Shown here one piece after another: positions 39,153 through 47,826 of a stretch of 64,000 nt of DNA. Positions within the stretch are counted from its first letter, which is position 1. Every line of letters starts with the position of its first letter. The translations under genes were made by a program, and so were the position numbers. The DNA comes from Spirosoma oryzae (GTDB taxonomy: Bacteria > Bacteroidota > Bacteroidia > Cytophagales > Spirosomataceae), in contig NZ_PVTE01000019.1 in assembly GCF_003002825.1 (NCBI RefSeq), forward strand, positions 1 through 64,000. Direction: 5' to 3'. Below the pieces are notes generated by a model. The model was not told the origin of the DNA and ran no database searches. It worked only from the letters and a program-made list of their open reading frames with translations.

Positions 39153-39569
39153 ATGAAAACAGGCTTTGACTTAAGTCGCCTTCAGTTTGCCGACATCGAC
39201 ACAATTACCAAGCACCTGGGCATTGAATTTACCGAAGCTGGTGAGGGCTATCTGACGGCCCGCATGCCCGTCGATGGGCGTACGCATCAGCCGTTCGGCA
39301 TCCTGCACGGCGGGGCTTCCGTGGTGCTGGCGGAGTCGCTAGGCAGTGTGGCGTCATGGATGCTGCTCGACGATCCGGCCAGGCAGCGGGCCGTCGGACT
39401 CGAAGTCAATGCCAACCACCTGCGGGCTGTCCGGTCGGGATGGGTGTATGGCCGCTGCACGCCGATTCACACCGGTCGCACCACACACGTCTGGGATATA
39501 CGCATCACCGACGAACAAGGTAAACTGGTCTGCATCAGCCGCCTGACGGTGGCGATTATCAGTGCGTAA
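39153..39569 (+). CDS. Hotdog-fold thioesterase (PaaI/MenI-like)
   Basis: Start at 39153 (MKTGFDLSRLQFADI), 138 residues. The hotdog core has QPFGILHGGASVVLAESLGS, the PaaI/YdiI signature with the catalytic Glu, and VGLEVNANHLRAVRSGWV. Members hydrolyse acyl-CoA, including 1,4-dihydroxy-2-naphthoyl-CoA in menaquinone biosynthesis. The nearby menF makes that role attractive; it is inference from context. Confidence 0.85.
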   Translation: MKTGFDLSRLQFADIDTITKHLGIEFTEAGEGYLTARMPVDGRTHQPFGILHGGASVVLAESLGSVASWMLLDDPARQRAVGLEVNANHLRAVRSGWVYGRCTPIHTGRTTHVWDIRITDEQGKLVCISRLTVAIISA

Positions 39570-39575
39570 ATGTCG

Positions 39576-39583
39576 TATGTTTG
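39576..39583 (+). promoter_or_regulatory. Candidate -7 box for the MNT-HEPN pair
   Basis: TATGTTTG, 17 bases before the ATG at 39601. Confidence 0.4.
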
Positions 39584-39600
39584 TCTGAACTAGTTTGGCT

Positions 39601-39924
39601 ATGAATGTACTTGCGTCAACAGTTGGTCATGAATTGAAGCTGGCTCTTCGGCAATTGTATGGCCCCCGATTCAGCGACCTGATCCTGTTCGGCTCTTACG
39701 CCCGGAATACATTCCACGACGAATCTGACGTCGATTTTGCTGTGGTGCTACAGGATGACGCGTTCTCTGCGTCGGCGGAGATTCTACGTATCACACCATT
39801 CAGTACTGAAATCGGAATCCGGCACCACGTTGCGGTATCGATATTACCCGTTTCGTCGAACAAACTCCAGCAATCAGCCTTCCCGGTTTATCAAGCAATA
39901 CGCACAGAAGGTATCCGTATCTGA
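39601..39924 (+). CDS. MNT-type minimal nucleotidyltransferase (antitoxin)
   Basis: Start at 39601 (MNVLASTVGHELKLAL), 107 residues. The nucleotidyltransferase motif LILFGSYARN (28-37) and the metal pair DVD (43-45) are intact. In MNT-HEPN modules this protein neutralises the HEPN ribonuclease, in studied cases by AMPylating it. Here the partner following at 39926 is broken, so the gene may be an orphan antitoxin. Confidence 0.85.
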   Translation: MNVLASTVGHELKLALRQLYGPRFSDLILFGSYARNTFHDESDVDFAVVLQDDAFSASAEILRITPFSTEIGIRHHVAVSILPVSSNKLQQSAFPVYQAIRTEGIRI

Positions 39925-39925
39925 T

Positions 39926-40304
39926 ATGAGCCCCGTCCACGAATCACAACTCGCCCTGGAAGAAGCAGCAGATTCGCTTTCAGACGCCGATTTTAACTTT
40001 GCTGATGGCCGTGTTACAGCCGCAGTCAACCGCGCCTACTATGGTATGTATTATTGTTTATGCGCGCTATTCTTTTCTGAAAACACGCACACTAAAACTC
40101 ATAAAGGAGCGCAGCAATGATTCTACGATCTGTTTAATCGTCACGGCCAAGTGGGTTAGCGACGCCTATAACTTACGCCAACTGGGCGACTACGATTTTG
40201 AGTCAACCATTTCAGATGATACAGCGATACAACTCCTCCAACACGCTCACCAGTTCTATGAGTTAGCAGAACAGTACTTAACAAACGGTAAAGGACAGTC
40301 ATAA
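39926..40304 (+). pseudogene. HEPN-domain toxin gene with stop and frameshift
   Basis: Starts MSPVHESQLALEEAADSL one base after the MNT stop. The HEPN sequence runs through NRAYYGMYYCLCALFF and THKGAQQ, then meets TGA (40118-40120). In the same frame it continues FYDLFNRHGQVG, as expected for HEPN, so TGA probably replaced TGG. The remaining C-terminus (WVSDAYNLRQLGDYDFEST to ELAEQYL) lies in the plus-one frame, ending at 40304. Two independent lesions indicate decay of the toxin, unless one is a sequence error. Confidence 0.8.
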
Positions 40305-40381
40305 GAAATGACTTGTTTCCGCACAAAAATGCGATACATGCTGTTACACTATCGGCCGTCTACTAATGGCGGCTGTTTAGC

Positions 40382-41620
40382 ATGCACGTAGACGTAACCA
40401 CCGATACAACCGTAACGAGTCGGCCCACCGCCGTTGATCTTTGGGAAACTGCCCGCAGTCTGGGTATGCCCGCTGCGCTCTGGCGGTTACCGAATCAGCG
40501 TGAAAAACATAGCATCGTTTCGTTCGAAGAGACCCTACCCCGCGTTGTTGTCGACCTGGATGAGCTGCCCGCCGGTTTTGTCGTCAGTCGGTTCGACAGT
40601 CAGGATGAAGGGCCAGACAAGCCCGCCCGCTCACTGTTTATACGAGCCGACGTGCAGGCAATTTTTCCCGATGACGGACCGGCGCGGGTAAACTATACGA
40701 CGCAGCCATCGCACGCCTTTCAGCAATCATTAGCTCACCCACCCCTCCGCCCTACCCCCGCTCCGTCGCGCGTGACGGTTCGCCCCGACACCCAGCACGC
40801 TGCGTATGTCGACGGTGTTACGCAGGCAATCGACGCCATGCAGCAGGGTAGTTTACGGAAGGTAGTGCTGTCGCGCACGAAGCAGGTCGATTTCGCCGAC
40901 GTCCCGGACGCCGTTGCTTTGTTTGATCGTTTGTGCGTTAAATACCCGACTGCGTTTGTCTCGGCCGTGTCGATTCCTGAACTTGGTCAGATCTGGTTGA
41001 GCGCAACACCCGAACGGCTCATCAGCCAGCGGGCCGATGGTATTTTCGAGACGATGGCGCTGGCCGGAACACAGTCAGCTACCTTTCCTGATGGTACGCC
41101 CAAGCGTCCGGCTGAAGCCATGTGGTCGCAGAAAGAGATTGAAGAACAGGCGATGGTGTGTCGATACATTATCGAATGCTTCAAGAAAATCCGGCTACGC
41201 GAATACCTTGAAGTAGGGCCAAAAACGATCATTGCCGGTAACCTGATGCACCTCAGCACCTGCTTTACCATCGATACGCAGGCCGTGCATTACCCGCAGT
41301 TGAGCACGGTCATGCTGCGGCTGCTACACCCGACGTCAGCCGTTTGCGGCACCCCCCGCGATAAAGCGATGGATTTTATTCAGCAGCACGAACCGCACGA
41401 CCGCGAACTGTATGCGGGCTTCATTGGCCCTGTCAACTGTCCGATGAGTGAGGACGGTCCTGCCAGCCATTTATTTGTGCACCTGCGCTGTATGAAACTG
41501 GAGGGGAAACTGGCAACGCTCTACGCGGGTGCTGGCTTGACTGAAGATTCGGTTCCCGAGCGCGAATGGCAGGAGACCGAAATGAAGTGTCAGACACTAT
41601 TGTCAGTTCTGAACGAGTAA
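40382..41620 (+). CDS. menF: Isochorismate synthase
   Basis: Chorismate-utilising enzyme of 412 residues. The catalytic half has LRKVVLSRTKQVDF, ATPERLISQ, TMALAGTQ, SQKEIEEQAMVCRYI and the C-terminal YAGFIGPVNCP and LYAGAGLTEDSVPEREWQET. It lacks the glutamine amidotransferase partner of anthranilate or aminodeoxychorismate synthase, so isochorismate for menaquinone is the best fit; DHB-type EntC is the alternative. Single gene, ended by a strong hairpin. Confidence 0.87.
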   Translation: MHVDVTTDTTVTSRPTAVDLWETARSLGMPAALWRLPNQREKHSIVSFEETLPRVVVDLDELPAGFVVSRFDSQDEGPDKPARSLFIRADVQAIFPDDGPARVNYTTQPSHAFQQSLAHPPLRPTPAPSRVTVRPDTQHAAYVDGVTQAIDAMQQGSLRKVVLSRTKQVDFADVPDAVALFDRLCVKYPTAFVSAVSIPELGQIWLSATPERLISQRADGIFETMALAGTQSATFPDGTPKRPAEAMWSQKEIEEQAMVCRYIIECFKKIRLREYLEVGPKTIIAGNLMHLSTCFTIDTQAVHYPQLSTVMLRLLHPTSAVCGTPRDKAMDFIQQHEPHDRELYAGFIGPVNCPMSEDGPASHLFVHLRCMKLEGKLATLYAGAGLTEDSVPEREWQETEMKCQTLLSVLNE

Positions 41621-41634
41621 CGATCAGCTACCAT

Positions 41635-41682
41635 ATCAAAGAAGGCGGCTACCGAATTAATTTGGTAGCCGCCTTCTTTGAT
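41635..41682. terminator. Strong bidirectional terminator
   Basis: Perfect 19-base arms ATCAAAGAAGGCGGCTACC and complement around a ten-base loop, between convergent menF and the DinB-like gene. Confidence 0.9.
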
Positions 41683-42215
41683 TAGAACAACTTTTCCTGT
41701 GGTGGTTTGACGCCTGCCAACCGGAGGTAAACGGTTGTCTGTCCACGGTGGTGGGTCTGGTGTTCAAACACTTTGGCTAGGGCCATGCCCCGCGTCATGT
41801 CGAAGCGGCCGAACAGTTTTATGGGTTCTGCCAGTTGAGCCGGGGTCATCTTTTTGATGCCATCGATGACGAAATCGTAGCCTGCCAGCACAACCTTTGT
41901 TACGTTGGCCTTCGACTTATCGGTCGTCGATTTTTCCAGTTCACCCATACCATACGGACTTTTGACACCGGTAGCCGCAGCACCCATACCGTAGTTACCA
42001 TCGGTCAGGTGGAGCATCTGATCGGCAAAGGAACGCATGTCGGGCGTCGGTTTCAGGCCATAGCCCGACTCCGGCATCGTATCCAGGTATTCTTTAGTGT
42101 ACGCCCTGGCCCGCTCCCATTCCTTCACCAGTTCGTCAGTCGTCGTTTGGGCCTGCGCGGCTGAAACAAAGCTCAGTAGCAGGCACAGCATGGTCAGTAC
42201 ATTAATCACTTTCAT
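41682..42215 (-). CDS. Secreted DinB-like protein
   Basis: Start at 42215 gives a signal peptide MKVINVLTMLCLLLSFVSAA ending AQAQ. The mature part is a DinB four-helix bundle: TTDELVKEWERARAYTKEYL, FADQMLHLTDGNYGMG and KVFEHQTHHRGQTTVYLRLAG with histidines of the metal site. DinB-superfamily members are metal-dependent thiol-linked enzymes or of unknown role; a periplasmic version is common in this phylum. Confidence 0.85.
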   Translation of the reverse strand: MKVINVLTMLCLLLSFVSAAQAQTTTDELVKEWERARAYTKEYLDTMPESGYGLKPTPDMRSFADQMLHLTDGNYGMGAAATGVKSPYGMGELEKSTTDKSKANVTKVVLAGYDFVIDGIKKMTPAQLAEPIKLFGRFDMTRGMALAKVFEHQTHHRGQTTVYLRLAGVKPPQEKLF

Positions 42216-42288
42216 ACGTATGATGGTTGGTTTTGGGCGCAAGGTAGACACGCTTCGCCGAATCTGTCCATCGAATCAGTTGTACCTA

Positions 42289-42322
42289 AAAACAAAACCC
42301 CTCTCCTGGTCGGGAGAAGGGT
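42289..42322 (-). terminator. Terminator of the acidic 59-residue gene
   Basis: Minus strand CCCTTCTCC-CGACCA-GGAGAGGG followed by TTTTGTTTTT. Confidence 0.7.
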
Positions 42323-42348
42323 CGGGGTTTCTTGCTTGTGACGGCTGA

Positions 42349-42528
42349 TTAAGCACCTTCGGCCGGATCGTTTGGCGCACGGGAACCGCCGGGAGCGGTG
42401 CGATCGCCGTCCTGACTGGCAGCCGACGATTGTGTTTCAGAATCAGGTGCCGTGCCGTCCGGCCCATCGTTTGTCGATGCAGGGGCTACCTTTTCTACTT
42501 CCGTAGCGTCTTTTTCCTCGGGTGTCAT
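42349..42528 (-). CDS. Small acidic disordered protein (59 aa)
   Basis: ATG at 42528-42526 and TAA at 42351-42349. The product MTPEEKDATEVEKVAPASTN and onward is rich in Asp, Glu, Ser, Thr, Ala and Pro with no hydrophobic core, so it should be disordered. It lies between another very acidic small gene (42594-42854) and a terminator, suggesting a two-gene unit of acidic proteins. No family recognised. Confidence 0.5.
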   Translation of the reverse strand: MTPEEKDATEVEKVAPASTNDGPDGTAPDSETQSSAASQDGDRTAPGGSRAPNDPAEGA

Positions 42529-42593
42529 AATGCTGTTGCGTTAATTAACCAATAAACACCGAAACCAGACAGATGTTCGGTTTCGACCGTACA

Positions 42594-42854
42594 CTACAGG
42601 CTATCGTCGTCGTCCAGATCGTCGTCGATGTCATCATCCAGATCGTCCTCCAGATCGCTTTCATCGAATTCTTCGTCTTCGATATCGGCCAGGTCATCTT
42701 CACCGTAACCGCTGGTAGCGCCTGAACCAAGTTCGTCGAACTCGGCACCTCCATCGAAATCGTCGTCATCATCGTCCTCGAAAGCGGCAGTCTCTGGATC
42801 GGGGTTCATCATCAGCACGTCTTCGTCCCGGTCAAACGCAGGCTGGTTTCTCAT
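42594..42854 (-). CDS. Aspartate-rich protein (86 aa)
   Basis: More than a third of the residues are Asp or Glu, with runs such as FEDDDDDDFDG and a C-terminus DLDDDIDDDLDDDDSL. The DNA shows a GAT/GAC-based near-repeat. It starts MRNQPAFDRDEDVLMMNP. Such proteins may bind cations or mimic nucleic acid, but low complexity prevents assignment. It precedes the 59-residue acidic gene on the same strand. Confidence 0.6.
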   Translation of the reverse strand: MRNQPAFDRDEDVLMMNPDPETAAFEDDDDDDFDGGAEFDELGSGATSGYGEDDLADIEDEEFDESDLEDDLDDDIDDDLDDDDSL

Positions 42855-43024
42855 GGCTAAACAGATTCGTTATAATTGAAAGTACGCTGCAATTTACCCA
42901 GCAGCAATGGGGAAGTAAGGCAGACGGCCCGGCAGATTAAACTCCAAGTGGTGTTTTTGGTTTACAAATCAACGTTTCCGTTGACTGAGCGGCACTTTTC
43001 GCTGTTCTGAAGGCACTAACTACT

Positions 43025-44068
43025 ATGCAAAACTATAAACTTCGCCGACTTTCCGACCAGCCAATCATAAAAACAAGCGATGTTCGTCCGGCCGTAGCAG
43101 GCTTCGAGGTCCTTGGCGCATTCAACCCGGCCACGTGCCTGGTTAATAATGAAGTAATTATGCTGCTGCGGGTCGCCGAAGCGCCCCTGGCAACGCAGGG
43201 CTACATTAACGTACCGCTGCTGGAAGAACACGACGGCGTGCCGACACTGACTGTAAAACACTTCCCCGAACCCGAACAGCCGTATGATCCGCGTGTCATT
43301 ACGCTCGATGGGAAAGTGTACCTAACGTCGCTGAGCCACCTCCGCCTGGCTCGCAGCACCGATGGCATTCACTTCACGATCGACGATCAGCCATTTCTAT
43401 TCCCGACCCGGATGGATGAGTCGTTCGGTATTGAAGATGCCCGGATTACACTGCTGGATGGTAAGTACTGGATAACCTACACGGCCGTATCGGAGCATGG
43501 ACCCGGCGTTGGGCTGGCCGTCACGACCGACTTCAAGACCGTCGAACGAGTCGGCATGATTCTTCCCCCACCCAACAAAGACGTAGCCTTATTTCCGCAA
43601 CGTATCAACGGGTTGTATTACCTGCTGCATCGACCGATGGTATCCGACATTGGTAAGCCCTCGGTATGGCTGGCGCAGTCGTCCGACGGTGTTCACTGGG
43701 GCAATCACCAGTTCCTGTTTGGCGGGCGTGGTCTGGTCGATGCCCGCTACGAATGGGAAGGTGGTAAGATTGGGGCCGGTTCCGAACCGCTATTGACCGA
43801 CGAAGGCTGGCTCGTCTGTTACCATGGTGCCGACCCGACACACGCCTATTCATTAGCACTCGCCCTCCTCGATAAAGACGATCCATCGGTGGTACTCGAT
43901 CGCTCACAACACCCGCTGCTATTTCCCGAGTTGCCCTGGGAGAAAGAAGGCTTTTTTCCCAACGTTGTCTTTGCCAACGGCTGGGTACGCTGGCCCGACG
44001 GTCGCATCTGGGTCTACTACGGAGCAGCCGACTCCGGCGTTGGTGTAGCCGAACTGGTACGAGGGTGA
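43025..44068 (+). CDS. GH130-family glycoside phosphorylase/hydrolase
   Basis: A 347-residue five-bladed propeller protein. Family signs: LGAFNPATCLVNNEVIMLLR near the N-terminus, EPEQPYDPRVITLDGKVYLT, SFGIEDARITLLDGKYWITY and GAGSEPLLTDEGWLVCYHG. GH130 enzymes phosphorolyse or hydrolyse beta-mannosides. No signal peptide is seen, so it is cytoplasmic, which favours phosphorolysis. A strong candidate for beta-1,4-mannosyl phosphorylase, substrate unproven. Confidence 0.88.
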   Translation: MQNYKLRRLSDQPIIKTSDVRPAVAGFEVLGAFNPATCLVNNEVIMLLRVAEAPLATQGYINVPLLEEHDGVPTLTVKHFPEPEQPYDPRVITLDGKVYLTSLSHLRLARSTDGIHFTIDDQPFLFPTRMDESFGIEDARITLLDGKYWITYTAVSEHGPGVGLAVTTDFKTVERVGMILPPPNKDVALFPQRINGLYYLLHRPMVSDIGKPSVWLAQSSDGVHWGNHQFLFGGRGLVDARYEWEGGKIGAGSEPLLTDEGWLVCYHGADPTHAYSLALALLDKDDPSVVLDRSQHPLLFPELPWEKEGFFPNVVFANGWVRWPDGRIWVYYGAADSGVGVAELVRG

Positions 44069-44221
44069 GCGATCGGCCACGCCGAATAAACCAGCTCGGA
44101 TTCGCCCGCACGAACCATAGATTCGGGCGGTCATTCCGGCTATTCAGCAACAAATCGCCGGCAAAAAGCGGCTTTTTTCGTAGCTTCGGGTTGTTTCGTC
44201 CCATTAACCCGAATTCGCTTC

Positions 44222-47194
44222 ATGCAACGACTTCTATTGGCCCTGCTGTTGGTTCCCCTTTTTGTCACAGCGCAGAAACGGCCACTCAACGCGTCTGACT
44301 ACGATCGCTGGCAAAGCGTTCGGGCAGAGAAAATCTCGAACGACGGCCGCTGGATCGCCTACCAGATCGATGTCCAGGAAGGCGATGGTCGGCTGGAGGT
44401 AACACCGGCGGGGCAGGCTACCCCTAAGTATACCTTCGCACGGGGTTACATGGCGCAGTTTACACCCGACAATCAGTTTCTGGTGATGCGTCTAAAGGCA
44501 CCGTATGCCGACACGCGCAAGGCGAAGCTGAAAAAGAAGAAAGCCGACGAACTACCCCGCGATAGTATGGTTGTCCTGAACCTGTCGACGGGTAAAACCA
44601 CCAAACTACCCAACGTGAAGTCGTTTACGCTGGGCAAGGACGCCGGCAACTGGGTGGCGGTGTTGCAAGAGCGTAAAGACGAGAAGGCAGGACGCGAATC
44701 AGCATCGGCCCGGCCGACACCACGCCGGGACACGAAAGACACGCTGAATCCGCTGCCGCCCGTATCGACAACGGCGACGGCCCGAAAAAGCACGCGCAAA
44801 CCTAAAGGCGACGATCTGGTCCTGCTCAATATGGCCGATGGCACTCGCCGAACCACCCGTTATGTGTCGGGCGTAGCCGTTGCCGACAATGGCCGGGTGA
44901 TCTTCTACAGTAAAGATTCCGCCAGCGACTCGCTCAAAACCGGCGACGCACCCGTTCCCGGCGTCTTTATGTTCTCGCCCGCAACCGGGCAGACGACGCT
45001 GGTCGACACGAGTTCGACCCGTAAGATTTACAAAGGGCTGACGGTCGACAAGACGGGACAGCAACTGGCGTGGATGGCCTCGGCCGACAGTGCCGGTTCC
45101 GACGTGAAAGTGTTTACGCTGTACTACAAAAATCTTCAGCCGGCCACGCCTTCGAAAGGCAAGCGGGCGAAGATGACTCCGCTCGAAGCGCCCTTCCGCA
45201 TACTGGCCGATACGACGACGAAAGCGTTGCCCAAAGGCTGGTCGGTAAACGAGTACCGCGAGCCGAAATTTTCCGACGACGGCAAACGGCTGTACTTCTC
45301 GACCTCGCCCATTGCGCCTAAGCCAACCAAGGATACGCTGACGCCCGACGATGAGAAGGTGAAGATGGACATCTGGAGCTGGACCGACACGCGGCTGCAA
45401 CCCATGCAACAGAAGCGGCTCAAGGAAGAAAAAGAACGCGGCTTCCTGACGGTGTTCGACTTACCCACGGGCAAAACCATTCCGCTTGCCAGCCGCGAAG
45501 TACCTACGGTTTCGTTCGATCCCAAAGTCAACGCCCGCTACCTGCTGGGCCTGAGCGACCTGCCATACCAGGTACAGGCATCGTGGGACCCCGGCCATAC
45601 GGATCTGTACCTGATCGACGCGCAGACGGGCGAGAAAAAGCGTATTGCCAATGACGCGATGGCATCGCAGCCCAAGCTGTCGCCGGGTGGCAAGTATGCC
45701 TACTGGTTCGACGAGCGCGACTCCCTCTGGCGCGCCTGGGACATTGCTGCCAACAAGCGCATCGACCTGACGAAAGGCCTACCCAACAAATTCTTCGACG
45801 AAGAGCACGACACACCGAATCTGCCCGGTGCGTATGGATCGGCGGGCTGGACTAAAGACGACAGGCATGTCTGGCTGTACGATCGTTATGACATCTGGCA
45901 GATCGATCCGGCGGGCCGGGAAAAGCCGCTGAACCTGACGGCGGGCTGGGGCCGCAAAAACCGTGTCCGGCTGCGCTACGCCGAACTCGACAACGACGAC
46001 ACACCGGGCCGGTTTGCGCCCGAAAAAGCCATTGACCCAAAAACCGAACTATTCCTGACCGGTATCTGGGAAAGCGATAAATCGACGGGAATTCTGAAAA
46101 GTAAAAACGGACTGACTGCCAGCGAGCCGACCACGCTGACCCATAGCAACCACCGGTACTTCGGACTTAACAAAGCGAAGAATGCCAGCACGATGACCTT
46201 CTATCGGGGCAACTTTCAGGAATCGACCAACCTGTTCCGCACCGACACCACATTGACTTCGCCCGTACAGCTGACCCGCACCAACCCGCAGCAGGACAGC
46301 ATCCGCTGGGGCTCGGTCGAGCTGGTAAAGTGGATGGGTACGAACGGCGTACCGCTGGAAGGACTGCTCTTCAAACCGGAAGGGTTCGACCGCAACGGCG
46401 GCCCGGCCAAGAAAAAGTACCCCATGCTGACGTACTTCTACGAACGCAATGCCGAAACGCTGAACGACTACCGCGCGCCGTCGCCCAGTCGCTCGACCAT
46501 CAACATACCGTACTGCGTGTCGAACGGCTACCTCGTCTTCGTGCCGGATATCGTCTACACCACCGGACAGCCGGGACCGAACGCCTACGATTGTATCGTA
46601 CCGGGCGTGTTGAGCCTGATCGATCGGGGCTTTGTCGACCGCGACCGGCTGGGTGTTCAGGGGCAAAGCTGGGGTGGTTACCAGACGGCTTACCTCATCA
46701 CCCGCACCAACCTGTTCCGCGCGGCTGAAGCTGGTGCACCCGTTGCCAACATGACCTCGGCTTACGGTGGTATCCGCTGGGAAACGGGAATCGTGCGGCA
46801 GTTTCAGTACGAAAAAACGCAGAGCCGAATCGGTGGTACACTCTGGGATCGGCCCATGAACTACATCGAAAACTCGCCGTTGTTCTACGCCAACCGGGTC
46901 GAAACGCCCCTGATGATGACGCACAATGACGCCGACGGGGCCGTTCCCTGGTACCAGGGAATCGAGTTTTACTCGGCCCTCCGCCGGTTGAATAAACCCG
47001 TCTGGATGCTGGTGTACAACGGTGAAGGCCACAACCTGACCCAGCGTCACAACGCCAAAGACCTGAGCGTTCGCCTGTACCAGTTCTTCGATTACTATCT
47101 GAAAGATGCGCCCATGCCGCTCTGGATGAAAGAAGGGCGCACGGCCGTAGAGAAGGATCGGGGCGAAATGAAATACGAACTCGACGGGAAGTAA
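44222..47194 (+). CDS. Secreted S9-family serine peptidase
   Basis: Signal peptide MQRLLLALLLVPLFVTAQ. Residues to about 620 form a beta-propeller with WD40-like repeats and a lysine-rich insert (KLKKKKADELP). The catalytic alpha/beta-hydrolase domain has GVQGQSWGGYQTAY with Ser816, HNDADGAVPWYQG with the Asp, and NGEGHNLTQ with the His. At 990 residues it is a large prolyl-oligopeptidase/DPP-type enzyme that probably works in the periplasm on peptides. Confidence 0.92.
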   Translation: MQRLLLALLLVPLFVTAQKRPLNASDYDRWQSVRAEKISNDGRWIAYQIDVQEGDGRLEVTPAGQATPKYTFARGYMAQFTPDNQFLVMRLKAPYADTRKAKLKKKKADELPRDSMVVLNLSTGKTTKLPNVKSFTLGKDAGNWVAVLQERKDEKAGRESASARPTPRRDTKDTLNPLPPVSTTATARKSTRKPKGDDLVLLNMADGTRRTTRYVSGVAVADNGRVIFYSKDSASDSLKTGDAPVPGVFMFSPATGQTTLVDTSSTRKIYKGLTVDKTGQQLAWMASADSAGSDVKVFTLYYKNLQPATPSKGKRAKMTPLEAPFRILADTTTKALPKGWSVNEYREPKFSDDGKRLYFSTSPIAPKPTKDTLTPDDEKVKMDIWSWTDTRLQPMQQKRLKEEKERGFLTVFDLPTGKTIPLASREVPTVSFDPKVNARYLLGLSDLPYQVQASWDPGHTDLYLIDAQTGEKKRIANDAMASQPKLSPGGKYAYWFDERDSLWRAWDIAANKRIDLTKGLPNKFFDEEHDTPNLPGAYGSAGWTKDDRHVWLYDRYDIWQIDPAGREKPLNLTAGWGRKNRVRLRYAELDNDDTPGRFAPEKAIDPKTELFLTGIWESDKSTGILKSKNGLTASEPTTLTHSNHRYFGLNKAKNASTMTFYRGNFQESTNLFRTDTTLTSPVQLTRTNPQQDSIRWGSVELVKWMGTNGVPLEGLLFKPEGFDRNGGPAKKKYPMLTYFYERNAETLNDYRAPSPSRSTINIPYCVSNGYLVFVPDIVYTTGQPGPNAYDCIVPGVLSLIDRGFVDRDRLGVQGQSWGGYQTAYLITRTNLFRAAEAGAPVANMTSAYGGIRWETGIVRQFQYEKTQSRIGGTLWDRPMNYIENSPLFYANRVETPLMMTHNDADGAVPWYQGIEFYSALRRLNKPVWMLVYNGEGHNLTQRHNAKDLSVRLYQFFDYYLKDAPMPLWMKEGRTAVEKDRGEMKYELDGK

Positions 47195-47197
47195 ATT

Positions 47198-47229
47198 AAA
47201 CGGGGCAGGGAGTGATCGCTGCCCCGTTT
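47198..47229. terminator. Convergent-gene terminator
   Basis: AAACGGGGCAG and CTGCCCCGTTT arms around a ten-base loop between the S9 peptidase gene and the DUF1573 gene. Confidence 0.85.
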
Positions 47230-47244
47230 GCTTGTTCATCAATA

Positions 47245-47637
47245 CTAGTGGGCCACTACCGGCTCCGCGACCACTTCGCCTTTGATCGATAGCATCTGCA
47301 CACCCGTTTCGGCATTCGACTCGACCGTGACGCTTTTGCTGAACGCACCCGCTACACCCGCGTTAAAGGTAGCCGTTATCTCGCCCGATTGTCCCGGTAG
47401 CACAGCCGCCTTGGGGTAGTCGACACCAGTGCAGCCGCAGGACCCTTTCGCCGAACTGATTATTAGCGGCAGTTCACCCTTGTTGACAAACGCAAAGCGG
47501 GCGGTAACTGGTTTGTTCTGCGCGATTCGGCCAAAATCGTGGCTGGTCTTACTCCAGTTGAACAGAGCCGTTGTGTGCGTCATCGCAACAGATAGCAACA
47601 GTACACACGGCAGGGCAACAAGCAGGATACGTTTCAT
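47245..47637 (-). CDS. DUF1573 secreted protein
   Basis: Start at 47637 gives a signal peptide MKRILLVALPCVLLLSVAMT. The mature part has FNWSKTSHDFGRIAQNKP, VNKGELPLIISSAKGSCGCT and LPGQSGEITATFNAG, the DUF1573 immunoglobulin-like domain with the conserved CGCT. These periplasmic or surface proteins are abundant in Bacteroidota, role unknown. 130 residues. Confidence 0.88.
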   Translation of the reverse strand: MKRILLVALPCVLLLSVAMTHTTALFNWSKTSHDFGRIAQNKPVTARFAFVNKGELPLIISSAKGSCGCTGVDYPKAAVLPGQSGEITATFNAGVAGAFSKSVTVESNAETGVQMLSIKGEVVAEPVVAH

Positions 47638-47826
47638 AAACAGACTGGTTTTAAGATGTAGAAAATCGTTCACCCGAACGACCTGACAAACCTATTCGAC
47701 AAATCAGCCCAGGCCTGTTAATGGCTGCCTAACGTTTGTTAATGAGTTGTTAACGGACCTTTCGCCCATTGAGCGGAGCTATAAATAGTGCGTATTTTAC
47801 GGCTGGGTAATTGACCGCTATTCACC

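Noticed and set aside
42276-42467. Minus-strand 63-codon frame near 42.4 kb
   Set aside because: It overlaps the better supported acidic 59-codon gene and runs through its terminator.
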